Shown: positions 25,901 through 34,691 of the stretch, piece after piece | How the letters are laid out: each line of letters opens with the position of its first letter | Numbering within the stretch: the stretch's first letter is position 1 | Source: Streptomyces dengpaensis | GTDB lineage: Bacteria; Actinomycetota; Actinomycetes; Streptomycetales; Streptomycetaceae | Assembly: GCF_002946835.1 (NCBI RefSeq) | Contig: NZ_CP026652.1 | Coordinates: 1,488,001 to 1,552,000 of the forward strand | DNA length: 64,000 nt | Direction of reading: 5' to 3' | Notes under the pieces: model-generated | Told to the model about the DNA's origin: nothing | Seen by the model: the letters and a program-made list of their open reading frames with translations, nothing else | Databases searched by the model: none | Translations under genes and position numbers: made by a program

Positions 25901-25951
25901 GCCCCGGCTCCAGGCCGTGTGTCTCGATTCCTGAGCGCACGGCCGCCCGGC
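25882..25951 (+). promoter_or_regulatory. Possible RNA structure after the polyproline frame
   Basis: GCCGGGCGG (25882-25890, in the last codons of the peptide) can pair with CCGCCCGGC (25943-25951). A second stem, GGCCGTG (25913-25919) with CACGGCC (25938-25944), shares two bases with it. Both lie before the next start at 25983. This could be an attenuator-like arrangement sensitive to ribosome position, but GC-rich sequence forms stems easily. Confidence 0.35.
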
Positions 25952-25982
25952 TCAAACCCAGGTAACGACACGGGAGACCGCT

Positions 25983-26822
25983 GTGCAGGAATTCATCGTG
26001 CTCAACCCCGACGAGCTGGGGCAGGACCCTGCGGTCGGAATGGACCTGGCCGTCGCCCTCGGCGTGCGCTACCTGGAGATCCGCACCGCCTACGGCGCGA
26101 ACGCTCTGATGCTGGACGACGGCCAGCTCCGCGAGGTGCGCCGCCTGGCCGACGAACGGGGCCTTCAGGTGACGGCGTTGGCGTCCCCGCTGTGGAAGTG
26201 GTGTCGGCCCGAAGCCGTCCCCGGCAAGGTCGACAGCTTCGGATTCCCCACGCAGGTGCCAGCCGAGGACCGCGAACGCTGGGTGGATCGCGCGCTCGCC
26301 GTGGCCGACATCCTGGGCACCGGTCTGGTCCGTGTCTTCTCCCACCTGTCCGTGGGCAACAACCTCACCGAGTCGTTCGTGGACGACCCGCTGCTGACGT
26401 ACGCCCTCAAACACGCCGAACGAGCTGGAGTGCGGTTGCTGCTGGAGAACGAGCCGGTGTGCACGGTCGCCGAGCCGACGCCTCTCCTGGACGTGCTGCG
26501 TCCGCACACCGGCCTCGGGCTGTGGCTCGATCTGGGAAACCTGTACGAGGTCGGCTACGGCACGGCGGAAGCCGTCGAGGCCCTCGCACCGTACGCGGAG
26601 TACGTCCACATCAAGGACTTCGTGCCTCGCGACGACGGCATGAAGCAGTTCGTCGCGGCAGGCGACGGCGACGTTCCGTACGCTGAGCTGCTCCCTGCTC
26701 TCCACCGGGTCCGGCCGGCGCTCCCGTACGCCCTGGAGACGCACGTGCACGAGAGTCCGGGGGGCGCTTTGACCCGCGGTGCGGCGTTCCTGCGCGCGTC
26801 CCTTCCGGGTGGTCTGGCGTGA
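25983..26822 (+). CDS. Sugar phosphate isomerase/epimerase-type TIM barrel protein
   Basis: This 279-residue protein has the xylose-isomerase-like TIM barrel fold (AP endonuclease family 2). Candidate metal ligands appear in order: Glu in LLLENEPVC, Asp in GLWLDLGNLYE, His in YVHIKDF and Glu in YALETHVHE, the classic E-D-H-E set. Members isomerise, epimerise or dehydrate sugars, inosose and keto-acids. The GTG at 25983 follows 82 bases after the polyproline peptide stop. It overlaps the Gfo/Idh/MocA gene by GTGA, and such pairs are common in polyol or sugar-derived pathways. A role in making a sugar-like building block is inferred. Confidence 0.85.
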   Translation: MQEFIVLNPDELGQDPAVGMDLAVALGVRYLEIRTAYGANALMLDDGQLREVRRLADERGLQVTALASPLWKWCRPEAVPGKVDSFGFPTQVPAEDRERWVDRALAVADILGTGLVRVFSHLSVGNNLTESFVDDPLLTYALKHAERAGVRLLLENEPVCTVAEPTPLLDVLRPHTGLGLWLDLGNLYEVGYGTAEAVEALAPYAEYVHIKDFVPRDDGMKQFVAAGDGDVPYAELLPALHRVRPALPYALETHVHESPGGALTRGAAFLRASLPGGLA

Positions 26823-27751
26823 GGCGGGTTCTCCTGATCGGGGCCGGAGAGGTCGGGGCCAAGCACGCCGACGCCCTCACTCGTGCCGAGGGGATGTATC
26901 TGGTGGGCGTCGCCGATCCCCGCCCGGACGCTGTCCCGCCAGCCGGGGTGCCGCTGCTCGCCCGGTGGGACACTGCGCTGGACACGCTGGCCCCGGACGT
27001 CGTCGTGGTGGCGACTCCCCCCGGCATCGCCCTGGAGGCGGCACGCGCCGCCGCCCGTAGCGGCGCGACCGTATTGGTCGAGAAGCCCGCCACACTCGCC
27101 CCTTCCGCTCTGGTGCCAGCAGCAGAAGACGGACGGATCTTCGTCGCCTTCCAGCCGCACTTCGCCCCCGGACTCGCCGAACTGCTCGACCGGGCGCCCG
27201 CGGTACGCCGGGCCGACGTGACGCTGGTGTGCCGGCGGGACCGCGCGTACTACAGGACCTGGCGCACGCGGTACGCCACCGCCGGGGGCGTACTGCACCA
27301 GCAGGCCATCCACGGCCTCGCCCTCGCCCTGCGTCTCCTGCCGCCCTCGCCGATTACGTCCTGCACGGCCGGTGTGCGCCGTGTCCGGCAGTGGGCCGAA
27401 TCCGAAGACCACATCATCGTCCGGGCCGTCCTCCAAGGCGGCTCCGTCCTCACGGTGGACGCACGGGTCGACAGCGACCAGCCACGCCGCCACGAAGTAA
27501 CCCTGCACCTGGAGGACGGCCGGCCCATCCAAGTGCGCGGCCGCAACCTCGAAGCCGGGCTCGGTGATCCGGCCAATGCCCCCAGCGATCTGGACTTGCG
27601 CCGGGCCCTGTACCGCGCCCTGCCCGCGGGCGATACGGGTCCGCACCACCCTTCCCTGTTCCCGCTCCCGGCGCTCAGGCGCACCCTGGAGGTCATCGAC
27701 CATGTCTACCGCAGCACGCACGACGTTCCTGAGGCCGGTTCTGCCGCATGA
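26819..27751 (+). CDS. Gfo/Idh/MocA-family oxidoreductase
   Basis: A 310-residue NAD(P)-dependent dehydrogenase. The Rossmann loop is VLLIGAGEVGAKHADAL at the N-terminus, the strand VVVVATPP follows, and the conserved catalytic EKP is in TVLVEKPATL. In the C-terminal domain His in GGVLHQQAIHGL matches the usual GG(x)4-8H site. Family members oxidise or reduce sugars, inositol and related alcohols. The gene overlaps the isomerase gene upstream (GTGA) and extends about 50 bases into the next start, so all three are translationally linked. Confidence 0.88.
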   Translation: MRRVLLIGAGEVGAKHADALTRAEGMYLVGVADPRPDAVPPAGVPLLARWDTALDTLAPDVVVVATPPGIALEAARAAARSGATVLVEKPATLAPSALVPAAEDGRIFVAFQPHFAPGLAELLDRAPAVRRADVTLVCRRDRAYYRTWRTRYATAGGVLHQQAIHGLALALRLLPPSPITSCTAGVRRVRQWAESEDHIIVRAVLQGGSVLTVDARVDSDQPRRHEVTLHLEDGRPIQVRGRNLEAGLGDPANAPSDLDLRRALYRALPAGDTGPHHPSLFPLPALRRTLEVIDHVYRSTHDVPEAGSAA

Positions 27752-28925
27752 CCTCAGCGTCGAGGTCGTCGAGCGGAAGGGCGTCGGACACCCCGACACC
27801 CTGGCCGACTCCATCGCCGAACTCGCCTCGATCCGCTACAGCGCCTACTGCCTGCGCGAGTTCGGTGCCGTCCTGCACCACAACCTCGACAAGGTCGCCG
27901 TTCTCGGTGGCCGCGCCCGCTTCGGCGACAGGGACGGCGCATACGACCGGCCTGTGCGCGTGATCTTCGGCGGTCGGATCTCCATGTCCTTCGCCGGACG
28001 TGCGATCCCTGTTCGCGAGATCCTCGAAGACGCCGCCGCGGAACAACTGGCCGCCGCTCTGCCGGGTTTCGACCACATCACCTGGCAGGTCCAGCACGAG
28101 ACGACCGACTCCTCGAAGTTCGAGCACTGGTTCGCTCCCCGCGGCCTGGAGGACCTTCCGGAGCGTCTCACCGCATTCTCGAACGACACCGCGTTCCTCG
28201 TCGGCACCGCGCAGCGCACCACGGCTGAGAGCGTCGCGCTGCTCACCGAGGCGTGGTTCCGGCGGCGACCGTGGGCGGGCAGCGACATCAAGGCCCTGGT
28301 CATCCGTGACGGGCACGCGCTGACGGTCACCACGTGTGTGCCGGCCGTCGCCGGGCATTTGACCAGCAGCGCCGAGTTCGAGGACGAGGTCGGCCACACT
28401 GCCCAGGAACTCACCACCGAGCTTCTCAAGCGCCTGCCCGGGCCGGTCACGGTGGTGTGCAACACCCGCAACAGCCGGACGGGCCCGCTGTCGGGGCAGT
28501 ACTTCACTGTCTCCGGCTCGGCCATCGACTATGGCGAGGATGGGCTGGTCGGCCGGGGCAACGCCCGCTCCGGGCTGATCACGCCGGGCCAGCAGGCAGG
28601 CAACGAAGCGCTGTTCGGGAAGAACCCCGCCTACCACGTGGGCAAGGTCGGCGGATGGCTGGTCGACGAAGCCTCGCGGGCGCTCGCCCAGCAGGCCGGG
28701 CCGTGTCGCGTCGCGGTGATGTGGCGTAACGGCGACCGCTACCCCGAGCCCGCCTCACTCGACATCACCGCCGCGCGCCTCGACGCGGCAGGTTCTGAGC
28801 TGGTGCGCGACACGCTGCGTCGTACGGACTGGGTGCCCGACCTCGTTCACGGCCGGCGCTATCTGCCCGTCGTCCTGCCCGTCGAGGAGCTCCTTGCCGA
28901 ACTCGACCCGCCCGCGTTGCCGTGA
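27702..28925 (+). CDS. Archaeal-type S-adenosylmethionine synthetase
   Basis: The 407-residue protein resembles the archaeal class of methionine adenosyltransferase (PF01941), unrelated in detail to bacterial MetK. Diagnostic segments are VEVVERKGVGHPDTLADSIAE near the N-terminus, LHHNLDKVAVLGGRA, NTRNSRTGPLSGQYFTVSGS and GNEALFGKNPAYHVGKVGGW. It makes SAM from ATP and methionine, or possibly an analogue. The ATG at 27702 has GGAGG at 27688-27692 and lies inside the end of the upstream gene. Streptomyces housekeeping metK is of the bacterial type, so this is a dedicated pathway enzyme. No methyltransferase lies in the same operon, which leaves its purpose open. Confidence 0.88.
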   Translation: MSTAARTTFLRPVLPHDLSVEVVERKGVGHPDTLADSIAELASIRYSAYCLREFGAVLHHNLDKVAVLGGRARFGDRDGAYDRPVRVIFGGRISMSFAGRAIPVREILEDAAAEQLAAALPGFDHITWQVQHETTDSSKFEHWFAPRGLEDLPERLTAFSNDTAFLVGTAQRTTAESVALLTEAWFRRRPWAGSDIKALVIRDGHALTVTTCVPAVAGHLTSSAEFEDEVGHTAQELTTELLKRLPGPVTVVCNTRNSRTGPLSGQYFTVSGSAIDYGEDGLVGRGNARSGLITPGQQAGNEALFGKNPAYHVGKVGGWLVDEASRALAQQAGPCRVAVMWRNGDRYPEPASLDITAARLDAAGSELVRDTLRRTDWVPDLVHGRRYLPVVLPVEELLAELDPPALP

Positions 28926-29809
28926 ACCGGGCCGCCGTGGCGACCGGCCACGTCATCGCTGCCCTGGAGCTTGCGTCGGGGCTGGACCCGGGCCCGGCCG
29001 CCGCGGCGTCCGGCCGGCTCCCCGGCGGCTGGCACCTCTCCGGCTCCAGCGGCGTGGGCGGGGACTGCCCGGTCGTGGCGGTGGCCTGCACCGCTGGTGA
29101 TCCCGCCGTCACCGTGCAGGGGCGGACGGTTCGTATGCGGCTCAGCCATGCCGCCGCCGGGTCCGCCACCCTCGCCTACGCGACGTACACCGCGCTGGAA
29201 CGGGCGCGACAGCAGCGGCAGATGCTAACCCTGCACGCCAACGCCGCCGTCACCCCGAGCGGGCGCGGCGTCCTGCTGCTGGGCACCAAGGGCGCAGGCA
29301 AGACCAGCGTCACCCTGGCGCTCGGCGAGCGCGGATGGACACACGCCGGCGACGACCTGGCCATCCTGGCCGAGCACGACCCGCAACTACTGCTGCACCC
29401 GGGCAAGACGACCGCCGCCGTCCGGGCACAGGATCCACAACTGTGGCAGGCCCCGAAGCCCGTCATCGCCCTCACCCCCTTCACCCGTGTTCCCGTCCCC
29501 CTCGCGGCGGCCGTCCGCCTCACCGTCCACCCCGCCATCCCGCGCCCGGTCCTGGTGCCAGCCACACCGTTCTCCGCGAACGAACAGCTCCGCCTCCACG
29601 AAGCCCTCGCCCGCTACATCAGCGGACTCCCCACCCCGCTGACCGGCCCCAGCAGAGCACCGTACGGCCCCGTCTGGCCACTCGACACCCCCCGACTGGC
29701 CAGGTGGCGCGCCCACCTGATCGCGCGCCTCGAACAGCACCCGTACGCCTACCTCTACGCCCCCGATCCGCAGACCGCCGCCGATCTCATCACCGAGGAG
29801 TACGCGTGA
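28922..29809 (+). CDS. HprK-like P-loop kinase homologue
   Basis: The 295-residue protein has a P-loop (LLLGTKGAGKTSVTLALGE, about residues 118-136) followed by HAGDDLAIL, the pattern of HPr kinase C-terminal domains. HprK-related proteins occur in several peptide-natural-product clusters, where some phosphorylate substrates and others are of unknown role. The N-terminal 100 residues (LSGSSGVGGDCPVVAVACTA and so on) form a separate domain. It overlaps neighbours by GTGA on both sides. Phosphorylation of a peptide or small-molecule hydroxyl is a reasonable inference; the acceptor is unknown. Confidence 0.75.
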   Translation: MNRAAVATGHVIAALELASGLDPGPAAAASGRLPGGWHLSGSSGVGGDCPVVAVACTAGDPAVTVQGRTVRMRLSHAAAGSATLAYATYTALERARQQRQMLTLHANAAVTPSGRGVLLLGTKGAGKTSVTLALGERGWTHAGDDLAILAEHDPQLLLHPGKTTAAVRAQDPQLWQAPKPVIALTPFTRVPVPLAAAVRLTVHPAIPRPVLVPATPFSANEQLRLHEALARYISGLPTPLTGPSRAPYGPVWPLDTPRLARWRAHLIARLEQHPYAYLYAPDPQTAADLITEEYA

Positions 29810-30855
29810 CGCCCGCCGCCGCGATCCTGCCCAGCCGCGATGAACCCGCCACCATCGCCGCCGTTACCACGGCCGTCGACGCCGCGCTGAACGACCCGTG
29901 CGCGATCATCGTCCACGCCGATTCCTCCGACCACCCCGCGACCAGCGACCACTTCACCGCCACCCCCACCCGCGCCCGCAAGATCAGCCTCACCAGCCTC
30001 CCCCGGGGCAAGGGCGCGCAGATCCTGGAGGCCCTCACCCATCTGCCGGACACGGCCGGCCCCGTCCTCATCGCCGACACCGACACCCGTAACCCCGACC
30101 CCGCCGTGTACCGCGAACTCCTCGCACACGGAGACCACGGGTACGCCATCGCCGACTACCCGCGCTACTGGGACGAGGCCAACCTGACCTCCCACCTGGC
30201 CCGCCCGCTGATCGCCGCCACCACCGGCCACGACGTCCCCCAACCGCTCGCCGGCGACCTCGCACTCTCCGCCCGCGCCCTCCGCGCCGTACGGACCGCC
30301 GCCAACAGGGCGGACGCCCAACTCCGCCCGGCTGTCGACGGATACGGCATCGACGCGTTCCTCCTGCTGACCGCCGCCCCCACCGGCCGCCTCACCTCCG
30401 TCACCGTGCTGGCCCCGAAGACGCACGCCGCGTCGTTCCCGCACCTGCCACATATCTACGCTCAAGCCGTGCCGGTCCTCCTGGCCCTCACCGCCGGCTG
30501 GCCCCACCAGCTCGCACCGGGAGCGAGTGCTCCGCCCTACCGTCCCGCGCACCGCTCCCTCGACCACGGCCGCCGCGCCGCCATGGTGGCCGCGCTCGAT
30601 GCATTCGCACCCCCGGACCCCCGATACGATGCCTGTCCGTGGCCGCAGGCAGTGGCCGACGCCTGGCACTCCGTCAGGAACGGTGCCGACCCTCACGAAG
30701 CAGCGCACGGATTGTGGCCGCACTACGTCCACCGCGTCCGCACCTGGCTCACCTCCGCGACACCGCCGGATGAACGGGCGGCGCAGCTCGCCGCCACCCA
30801 CACCCGGCTGTTCGGCGTCCTGACCACCCACTCCACCCGGAGCCGCCTCTCATGA
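29806..30855 (+). CDS. GT81-like retaining glycosyltransferase
   Basis: The 349-residue protein matches glucosyl-3-phosphoglycerate/mannosylglycerate synthase-type transferases. It begins AAAILPSRDEPATIAAV, has the metal-binding DTD in VLIADTDTRN and then GYAIADYPRYWDEANLTSHL and QPLAGDLALSARAL. In GT81 enzymes these regions bind NDP-sugar and a phosphoglycerate-like acceptor. GTG 29806 overlaps the HprK-like stop (GTGA). The C-terminal 80 residues are helical and variable. It should add a sugar to an acidic acceptor made by this operon; the acceptor is inference. Confidence 0.85.
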   Translation: MTPAAAILPSRDEPATIAAVTTAVDAALNDPCAIIVHADSSDHPATSDHFTATPTRARKISLTSLPRGKGAQILEALTHLPDTAGPVLIADTDTRNPDPAVYRELLAHGDHGYAIADYPRYWDEANLTSHLARPLIAATTGHDVPQPLAGDLALSARALRAVRTAANRADAQLRPAVDGYGIDAFLLLTAAPTGRLTSVTVLAPKTHAASFPHLPHIYAQAVPVLLALTAGWPHQLAPGASAPPYRPAHRSLDHGRRAAMVAALDAFAPPDPRYDACPWPQAVADAWHSVRNGADPHEAAHGLWPHYVHRVRTWLTSATPPDERAAQLAATHTRLFGVLTTHSTRSRLS

Positions 30856-31592
30856 GCACCCCGACCAGCGCCTTCAGCGCGTTCGCCCTGGAGCCCTTCC
30901 CCACCATCGCGCGCGGCGATGACCTCTCCAGCGTGATCACGAATGTCCTGTCCGCCCAGGCCACGAAGCTGCAGCACGGCGACGTGATCGTTGTCGCCTC
31001 GAAGGTCGTCTCGATCGCCGAGGGACGGTTCGTTGATCTCGCGCGCGTGACCCCAAGCCCGGCCGCCCTCGAACTGTCCGCGCGCACCGGCAAACCGGCC
31101 GAGATCGTGGAACTGATTCTCAGCGAATCGAGCGAGCACTTCGTGGCCGGGGCGCGCGGGCCGATCATCGCCCGGCACCACCTCGGGTATCAGCTGACAT
31201 CGGCCGGCATCGACCGCGCCGGGACCGACGGGGCTTGGCTGCTGCCCAAGGACCCCGACGCATCCGCCCGCGCGCTACGCGACGCGATCACGGCGTTCAC
31301 CGGCGTCACCGTCGCCGTCGTGATCGCCGACTCAGACGGGCGTGCGGACCGGCGCGGCGCCACCGTCATCAGCATCGGGGCCTCAGGCATCGCGCCACTG
31401 CGCGTCACCGAGCACGCTGAGCCCGACGGCAAGACCAAGCGGCAGGAGGAGACTCTGACCGACATGGTGGCGGCAGCTGCCGGCCTGATCCTCGGACAGC
31501 GAGGCCGCGGCGCCCCCGTCGCCGTGCTGCGGGGCATCGCCTACGAACGCAGCGACGAAGGAGTGACCGCGATGCTCCACGACGCGCCGTGA
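30852..31592 (+). CDS. CofE-like F420-0:L-glutamate ligase homologue
   Basis: CofE adds L-glutamate to F420-0 using GTP and forms gamma-glutamyl bonds. The 246-residue protein has the family landmarks: LQHGDVIVVASKVVSIAEGRFVDL, GPIIARHHLGYQLTSAGID, VIADSDGRADRRGATVISIG and a C-terminal RGIAYERSDEG. It lacks the FMN-reductase-like extension of actinobacterial FbiB. Its place between a glycosyltransferase and an AroE-like gene, far from F420 genes, suggests that it ligates an amino acid to another acid, perhaps the polyproline peptide or a small metabolite. ATGA overlap upstream, GTGA downstream. Confidence 0.87.
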   Translation: MSTPTSAFSAFALEPFPTIARGDDLSSVITNVLSAQATKLQHGDVIVVASKVVSIAEGRFVDLARVTPSPAALELSARTGKPAEIVELILSESSEHFVAGARGPIIARHHLGYQLTSAGIDRAGTDGAWLLPKDPDASARALRDAITAFTGVTVAVVIADSDGRADRRGATVISIGASGIAPLRVTEHAEPDGKTKRQEETLTDMVAAAAGLILGQRGRGAPVAVLRGIAYERSDEGVTAMLHDAP

Positions 31593-32401
31593 CACGGCTC
31601 GCCCTGCTCGGTTCCCCCGTCGACGCCGCGCTGTCGCCTGTTCTGCACCGGGCGGCCTACGCTGCGATGGGCCTGCCGTGGACGTACCACGCGATCGCAT
31701 GCCAACCACAAGATCTGCCGCGCTTCCTTGGCACCCTCGACGGCAGCTGGCGCGGCTTCTCCCTGACCATGCCGCTCAAGCGAACCGTTGTCCCGCTCCT
31801 GGACGAGGCTTCAGAGACGGTCACGCGGATCGGAGCGGCGAACACCATCGTCGTGACACCCAACGGCCGACTCATCGGGGAAAACACCGACCTCTACGGC
31901 ATGATGCAGGCTCTGCTCGAGGCAGACGTGACCACCGCCACTACCGTCACCGTGCTCGGTGCGGGTGCGACGGCCTGCACAGCTCTCGCCGCCGCGCGCG
32001 AACTGGGCTGCGATCAGGCACTCGTGATCGCTCGCGACACAGCCAGGGCCCATGTCCGCCTCGGAAATACGGCTGAACGAATCGGCATCATGGTCAACAT
32101 CGAACCGTGGGCAGCCGCCGGGCACCACCTAGCCGCTGACCTCGTCGTCTCCGCTCTGCCACCCCACGCCGCGGATGCCCTCGCATCGTTGTGGACACGA
32201 GGCACCGGCACCCTCATGGATGTCGTCTACCGTCCGTGGCCCAGCCGTTTCGCGCACGCCGCCCAAGAAGCCGGGAGGTGCGCAGTGGGTGGGCTGCCGA
32301 TGCTTGTACACCAAGCCGCACGACAAGTCGTCCTCCAGACCGGACACTCCCCAGCGCCGGTCACCGAGATGCTGCTGGCCAGTCAGCGCGAGATCCATTA
32401 G
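31589..32401 (+). CDS. Shikimate dehydrogenase-like protein (AroE family)
   Basis: A 270-residue Rossmann-type dehydrogenase. The substrate-binding start reads LALLGSPVDAALSPVLHRAAYAAMGL, the catalytic Lys lies in GFSLTMPLKRTV and the Asn/Asp pair in AANTIV...GENTDLYG. The NADP loop is VTVLGAGATACTALAAA. The C-terminal Gln motif reads MLVHQAARQ. Primary-metabolism AroE usually starts with a VxHSLSP motif; the SPVDAALSP variant points to a shikimate-like substrate of secondary metabolism. It is the last coupled gene of the polyproline operon; decayed genes follow downstream. Confidence 0.88.
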   Translation: MTRLALLGSPVDAALSPVLHRAAYAAMGLPWTYHAIACQPQDLPRFLGTLDGSWRGFSLTMPLKRTVVPLLDEASETVTRIGAANTIVVTPNGRLIGENTDLYGMMQALLEADVTTATTVTVLGAGATACTALAAARELGCDQALVIARDTARAHVRLGNTAERIGIMVNIEPWAAAGHHLAADLVVSALPPHAADALASLWTRGTGTLMDVVYRPWPSRFAHAAQEAGRCAVGGLPMLVHQAARQVVLQTGHSPAPVTEMLLASQREIH

Positions 32402-32554
32402 TTCGAGTGAGGCTGACCAAGCCATCAAGTCGTCAGCATGAGCCCCGGCGCCATCGCAGCCCTGGCTCTGCAACAGGGTCCGAAGAGACAAAACTCAAAG
32501 CAGACAGGGCGGGCTGGTAGCCGGGGTGCCGGAGCTCGCCGGCCGGCATCGACG

Positions 32555-33235
32555 CTACGGGGGGCACGAGGTGGTGGGCCGGTAGCGGGCGAAAATCGGG
32601 CCGTACACGGTTTGCGCACAGTCGCGCTCCAGGAGCCGATAGTCCAAGAGCATCTCGACGATGCGGTGCTCGGCAAGGAGTCGCTCAGCGTGCTGGAGCA
32701 GGACGGTGTCGCCGAGTTCGGTGAGGTGGACGCCGTCGCTCCACACTCGGCCCGCCTGGTCGTCGGCGGGCAGGTGACGGGCGACGGCGGTGAACGGAGT
32801 CCACACGTCCAGGAGCAACGCGCCGTGCGCGGCGGCAGCTTTTCGGGCGGCCTCGTTGCAGCGGGCAAGCTCGATGTTCATTGCGGTGACGATCCCGGGG
32901 TCCTCGATCGGACCGAACGGCGTCTCGCTGACGACGATGACCTGCCGGGAGTAGCCGGTGAGCTGCTCCAGCATGGTGGTGATGTGCCGGGTGTACTCCT
33001 CAAGGTCGACTGCCTCTGACAGCCGGTTCTGGAAGCGGCGCCAGACATCGTTGATGCCGCAGCCAAGGAACACCAGGTCGTAGTCAGAGCTTTCGGTCGC
33101 CCGGTAACAGCTTCCACGAGGGAGGCGACGTCCCGGCTCGTGGCACCGCCCTCGGCGTAGTTGCGGACGTCGACGCTGACGTGGGCGTGGGCGTGGGCGG
33201 CGCGCAGTGACAGCGCGAGGATGCCCACGCGCACG
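32555..33235 (-). pseudogene. SGNH/GDSL hydrolase gene, frameshifted and lacking its 5' end
   Basis: The C-terminal part encodes FLGCGINDVWRRF (block III Asn-Asp) and SDGVHLTELGDTVLL (catalytic Asp-His). In a second frame upstream lies HVSVDVRNYAEGGATSRDVASL, the family's block II. The two join only if the frame changes near 33105, where ESSDYDLVFLGCG would result. The block I GDS motif is absent because the sequence runs into the plus-strand glycosyltransferase remnant at about 33230. The gene is therefore both truncated and frameshifted. Confidence 0.75.
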
Positions 33236-34172
33236 ACACCTTCATCCAGGTCTATGACGCCGACGCCGTCCCCGACGCGGCCACCCTGAACGCCTTCGCC
33301 GGCGCCGCCGTAGCCCACCGGACACACACCGGCCGGACGCCGGCACTTATCCAGCAACAGCGGCTCCCTCTGCTCACCCGCCGCCCCTTCCCGCGCGGCA
33401 TGGCTGGCCTGCTGCTGACCGAGGAGTGGGTCTACCAGCTGCGGCGCTCCCTCGGCATCGAGCTCGCCCGCGTACGCCTGCACCAGTGGCTCACTTACTC
33501 CCGGCTCCCGGAGCTGGTCCGGATGTGGCTGCGGCCGATGGTGTACGCCGTCGGCTGCGGCATGGCCGTCCACCTCCCGGCCCTGCGCCAGCTCGGCGGC
33601 TTCCCCGAACCGATGGAGACCTCGGTACTGGGCACCGCCTCTCCCTCCTCGGCCCCGACTTCGCACCGTCCACCGCCCTGGTCCTCGACGAGCCCTACAC
33701 CGACACCGCCGGACTGACCAACCTCCACGCGCTCGCCTTCACCGCCTCCGCACGTCCCGACCGCCACGCCCGAAAGGTCGCCCACCTACGCAGCGCCCTG
33801 CCTCGGCCGGCCAGGGCCGCCCTGACACTGCGGGAGTGTGCGGACGAAGCCGCCTGGCTCCTCGGCGCACCACTGCTGACCGCCGCCGTGGCCAGCTCCT
33901 GGTGGGCAGGCCCTCTCTGGGCCGGGCTCGCCGCAGCCGGCATCCTGCTCCACGGCCCCATCACTACCACCCGGCTGCTCGCCCTGGCACCGGCTCTGCA
34001 CCACAGCGTTATCCCGCCCGCCGCCACCGAGCCACCGCCGCGCGCCGCGCGCCGCCCCAGCACATCCGATCGCGCTCGTCGCGGCCAGCCCATTCCAGCC
34101 CTTCGTCCGGCTGGCCGGACCCTGGCAGCTGATCTGGGCCAAGGCCAGCGGACGCCGCCTCGGCTTCGGTAA
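33210..34172 (+). pseudogene. Glycosyltransferase (GT2-like) remnant, truncated and frameshifted
   Basis: The remnant opens at HDTFIQVYDADAVPDAATL, a GT2-type DAD metal-binding strand. It continues FPRGMAGLLLTEEWVYQL, VYAVGCGMAVHLPALRQLGGFPEPME. Then a frame change at about 33617 gives DLGTGHRLSLLGPDFAPSTALVLDEPYTD in the second frame. Two likely membrane segments (AAWLLGAPLLTAAVASSWWAG, WAGLAAAGILLHGP) follow, as in membrane glycosyltransferases. The N-terminal nucleotide-binding part is missing, and a TGA stops the frame just before the homology. It abuts the GDSL remnant head to head, which suggests a recombination junction. Confidence 0.7.
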
Positions 34173-34218
34173 GACTGAACGCTGAACACCTCACCCCCCA
34201 GCACGAGTAGGAGCCCCC

Positions 34219-34689
34219 ATGGCTGAAACCGTTACCGCGACAGTCCGCAACGCAGCCAAGGCCGTCGTCCTCCATGACGGCCGCGTCCTGCTCCAGCGCG
34301 CCCACTGGGAGGGCCAGGACTGCTACTTCCTTCCCGGCGGAGGCCAGCCCCCCGGCGAGGCCCTCGACACCACGGTCCGCCGCGAGGTCCACGAGGAGAC
34401 CGGCCTGGACGTCACGCCCGAGCGCCTACTGTGGCTGCGCGAGTACATCGGCGCCCATCACGGCGGCACCCCAGAGGACCACCGGGTTGAAGCGATCTTC
34501 CTGTGCCGGCCCGAAGGCGACCCGGGCCAGCTCGGCGGCCACGCCGAAGACGACGTACAGACCGGGCTGGAATGGGTGGAACTGGAGAAGGTGCCCGGCC
34601 TCAACCTGCTGCCCCAGGGCCTGCGGGGTCCGATCGCCGACCTCGCCCACGGCGAGCCTCCCACCCGCTACCTCGGCGACATCGCCTGA
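34219..34689 (+). CDS. Nudix hydrolase
   Basis: A 156-residue protein with box GGGQPPGEALDTTVRREVHE then ETGLDV, preceded by LLQRAHWEGQDCYFLPGG. It has no additional domain. The ATG at 34219 is preceded by a weak AGGAG (34208-34212). It lies two bases upstream of a broken kinase-like gene, so the pair may once have been a unit resembling the Nudix-kinase fusion at 45354. Substrate unknown. Confidence 0.9.
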   Translation: MAETVTATVRNAAKAVVLHDGRVLLQRAHWEGQDCYFLPGGGQPPGEALDTTVRREVHEETGLDVTPERLLWLREYIGAHHGGTPEDHRVEAIFLCRPEGDPGQLGGHAEDDVQTGLEWVELEKVPGLNLLPQGLRGPIADLAHGEPPTRYLGDIA

Positions 34690-34691
34690 CG

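Noticed and set aside
30852..31592. F420 biosynthesis locus
   Set aside because: Only the CofE-like ligase is present; no FbiA/FbiC-type gene is nearby, so a pathway-specific role is more likely.
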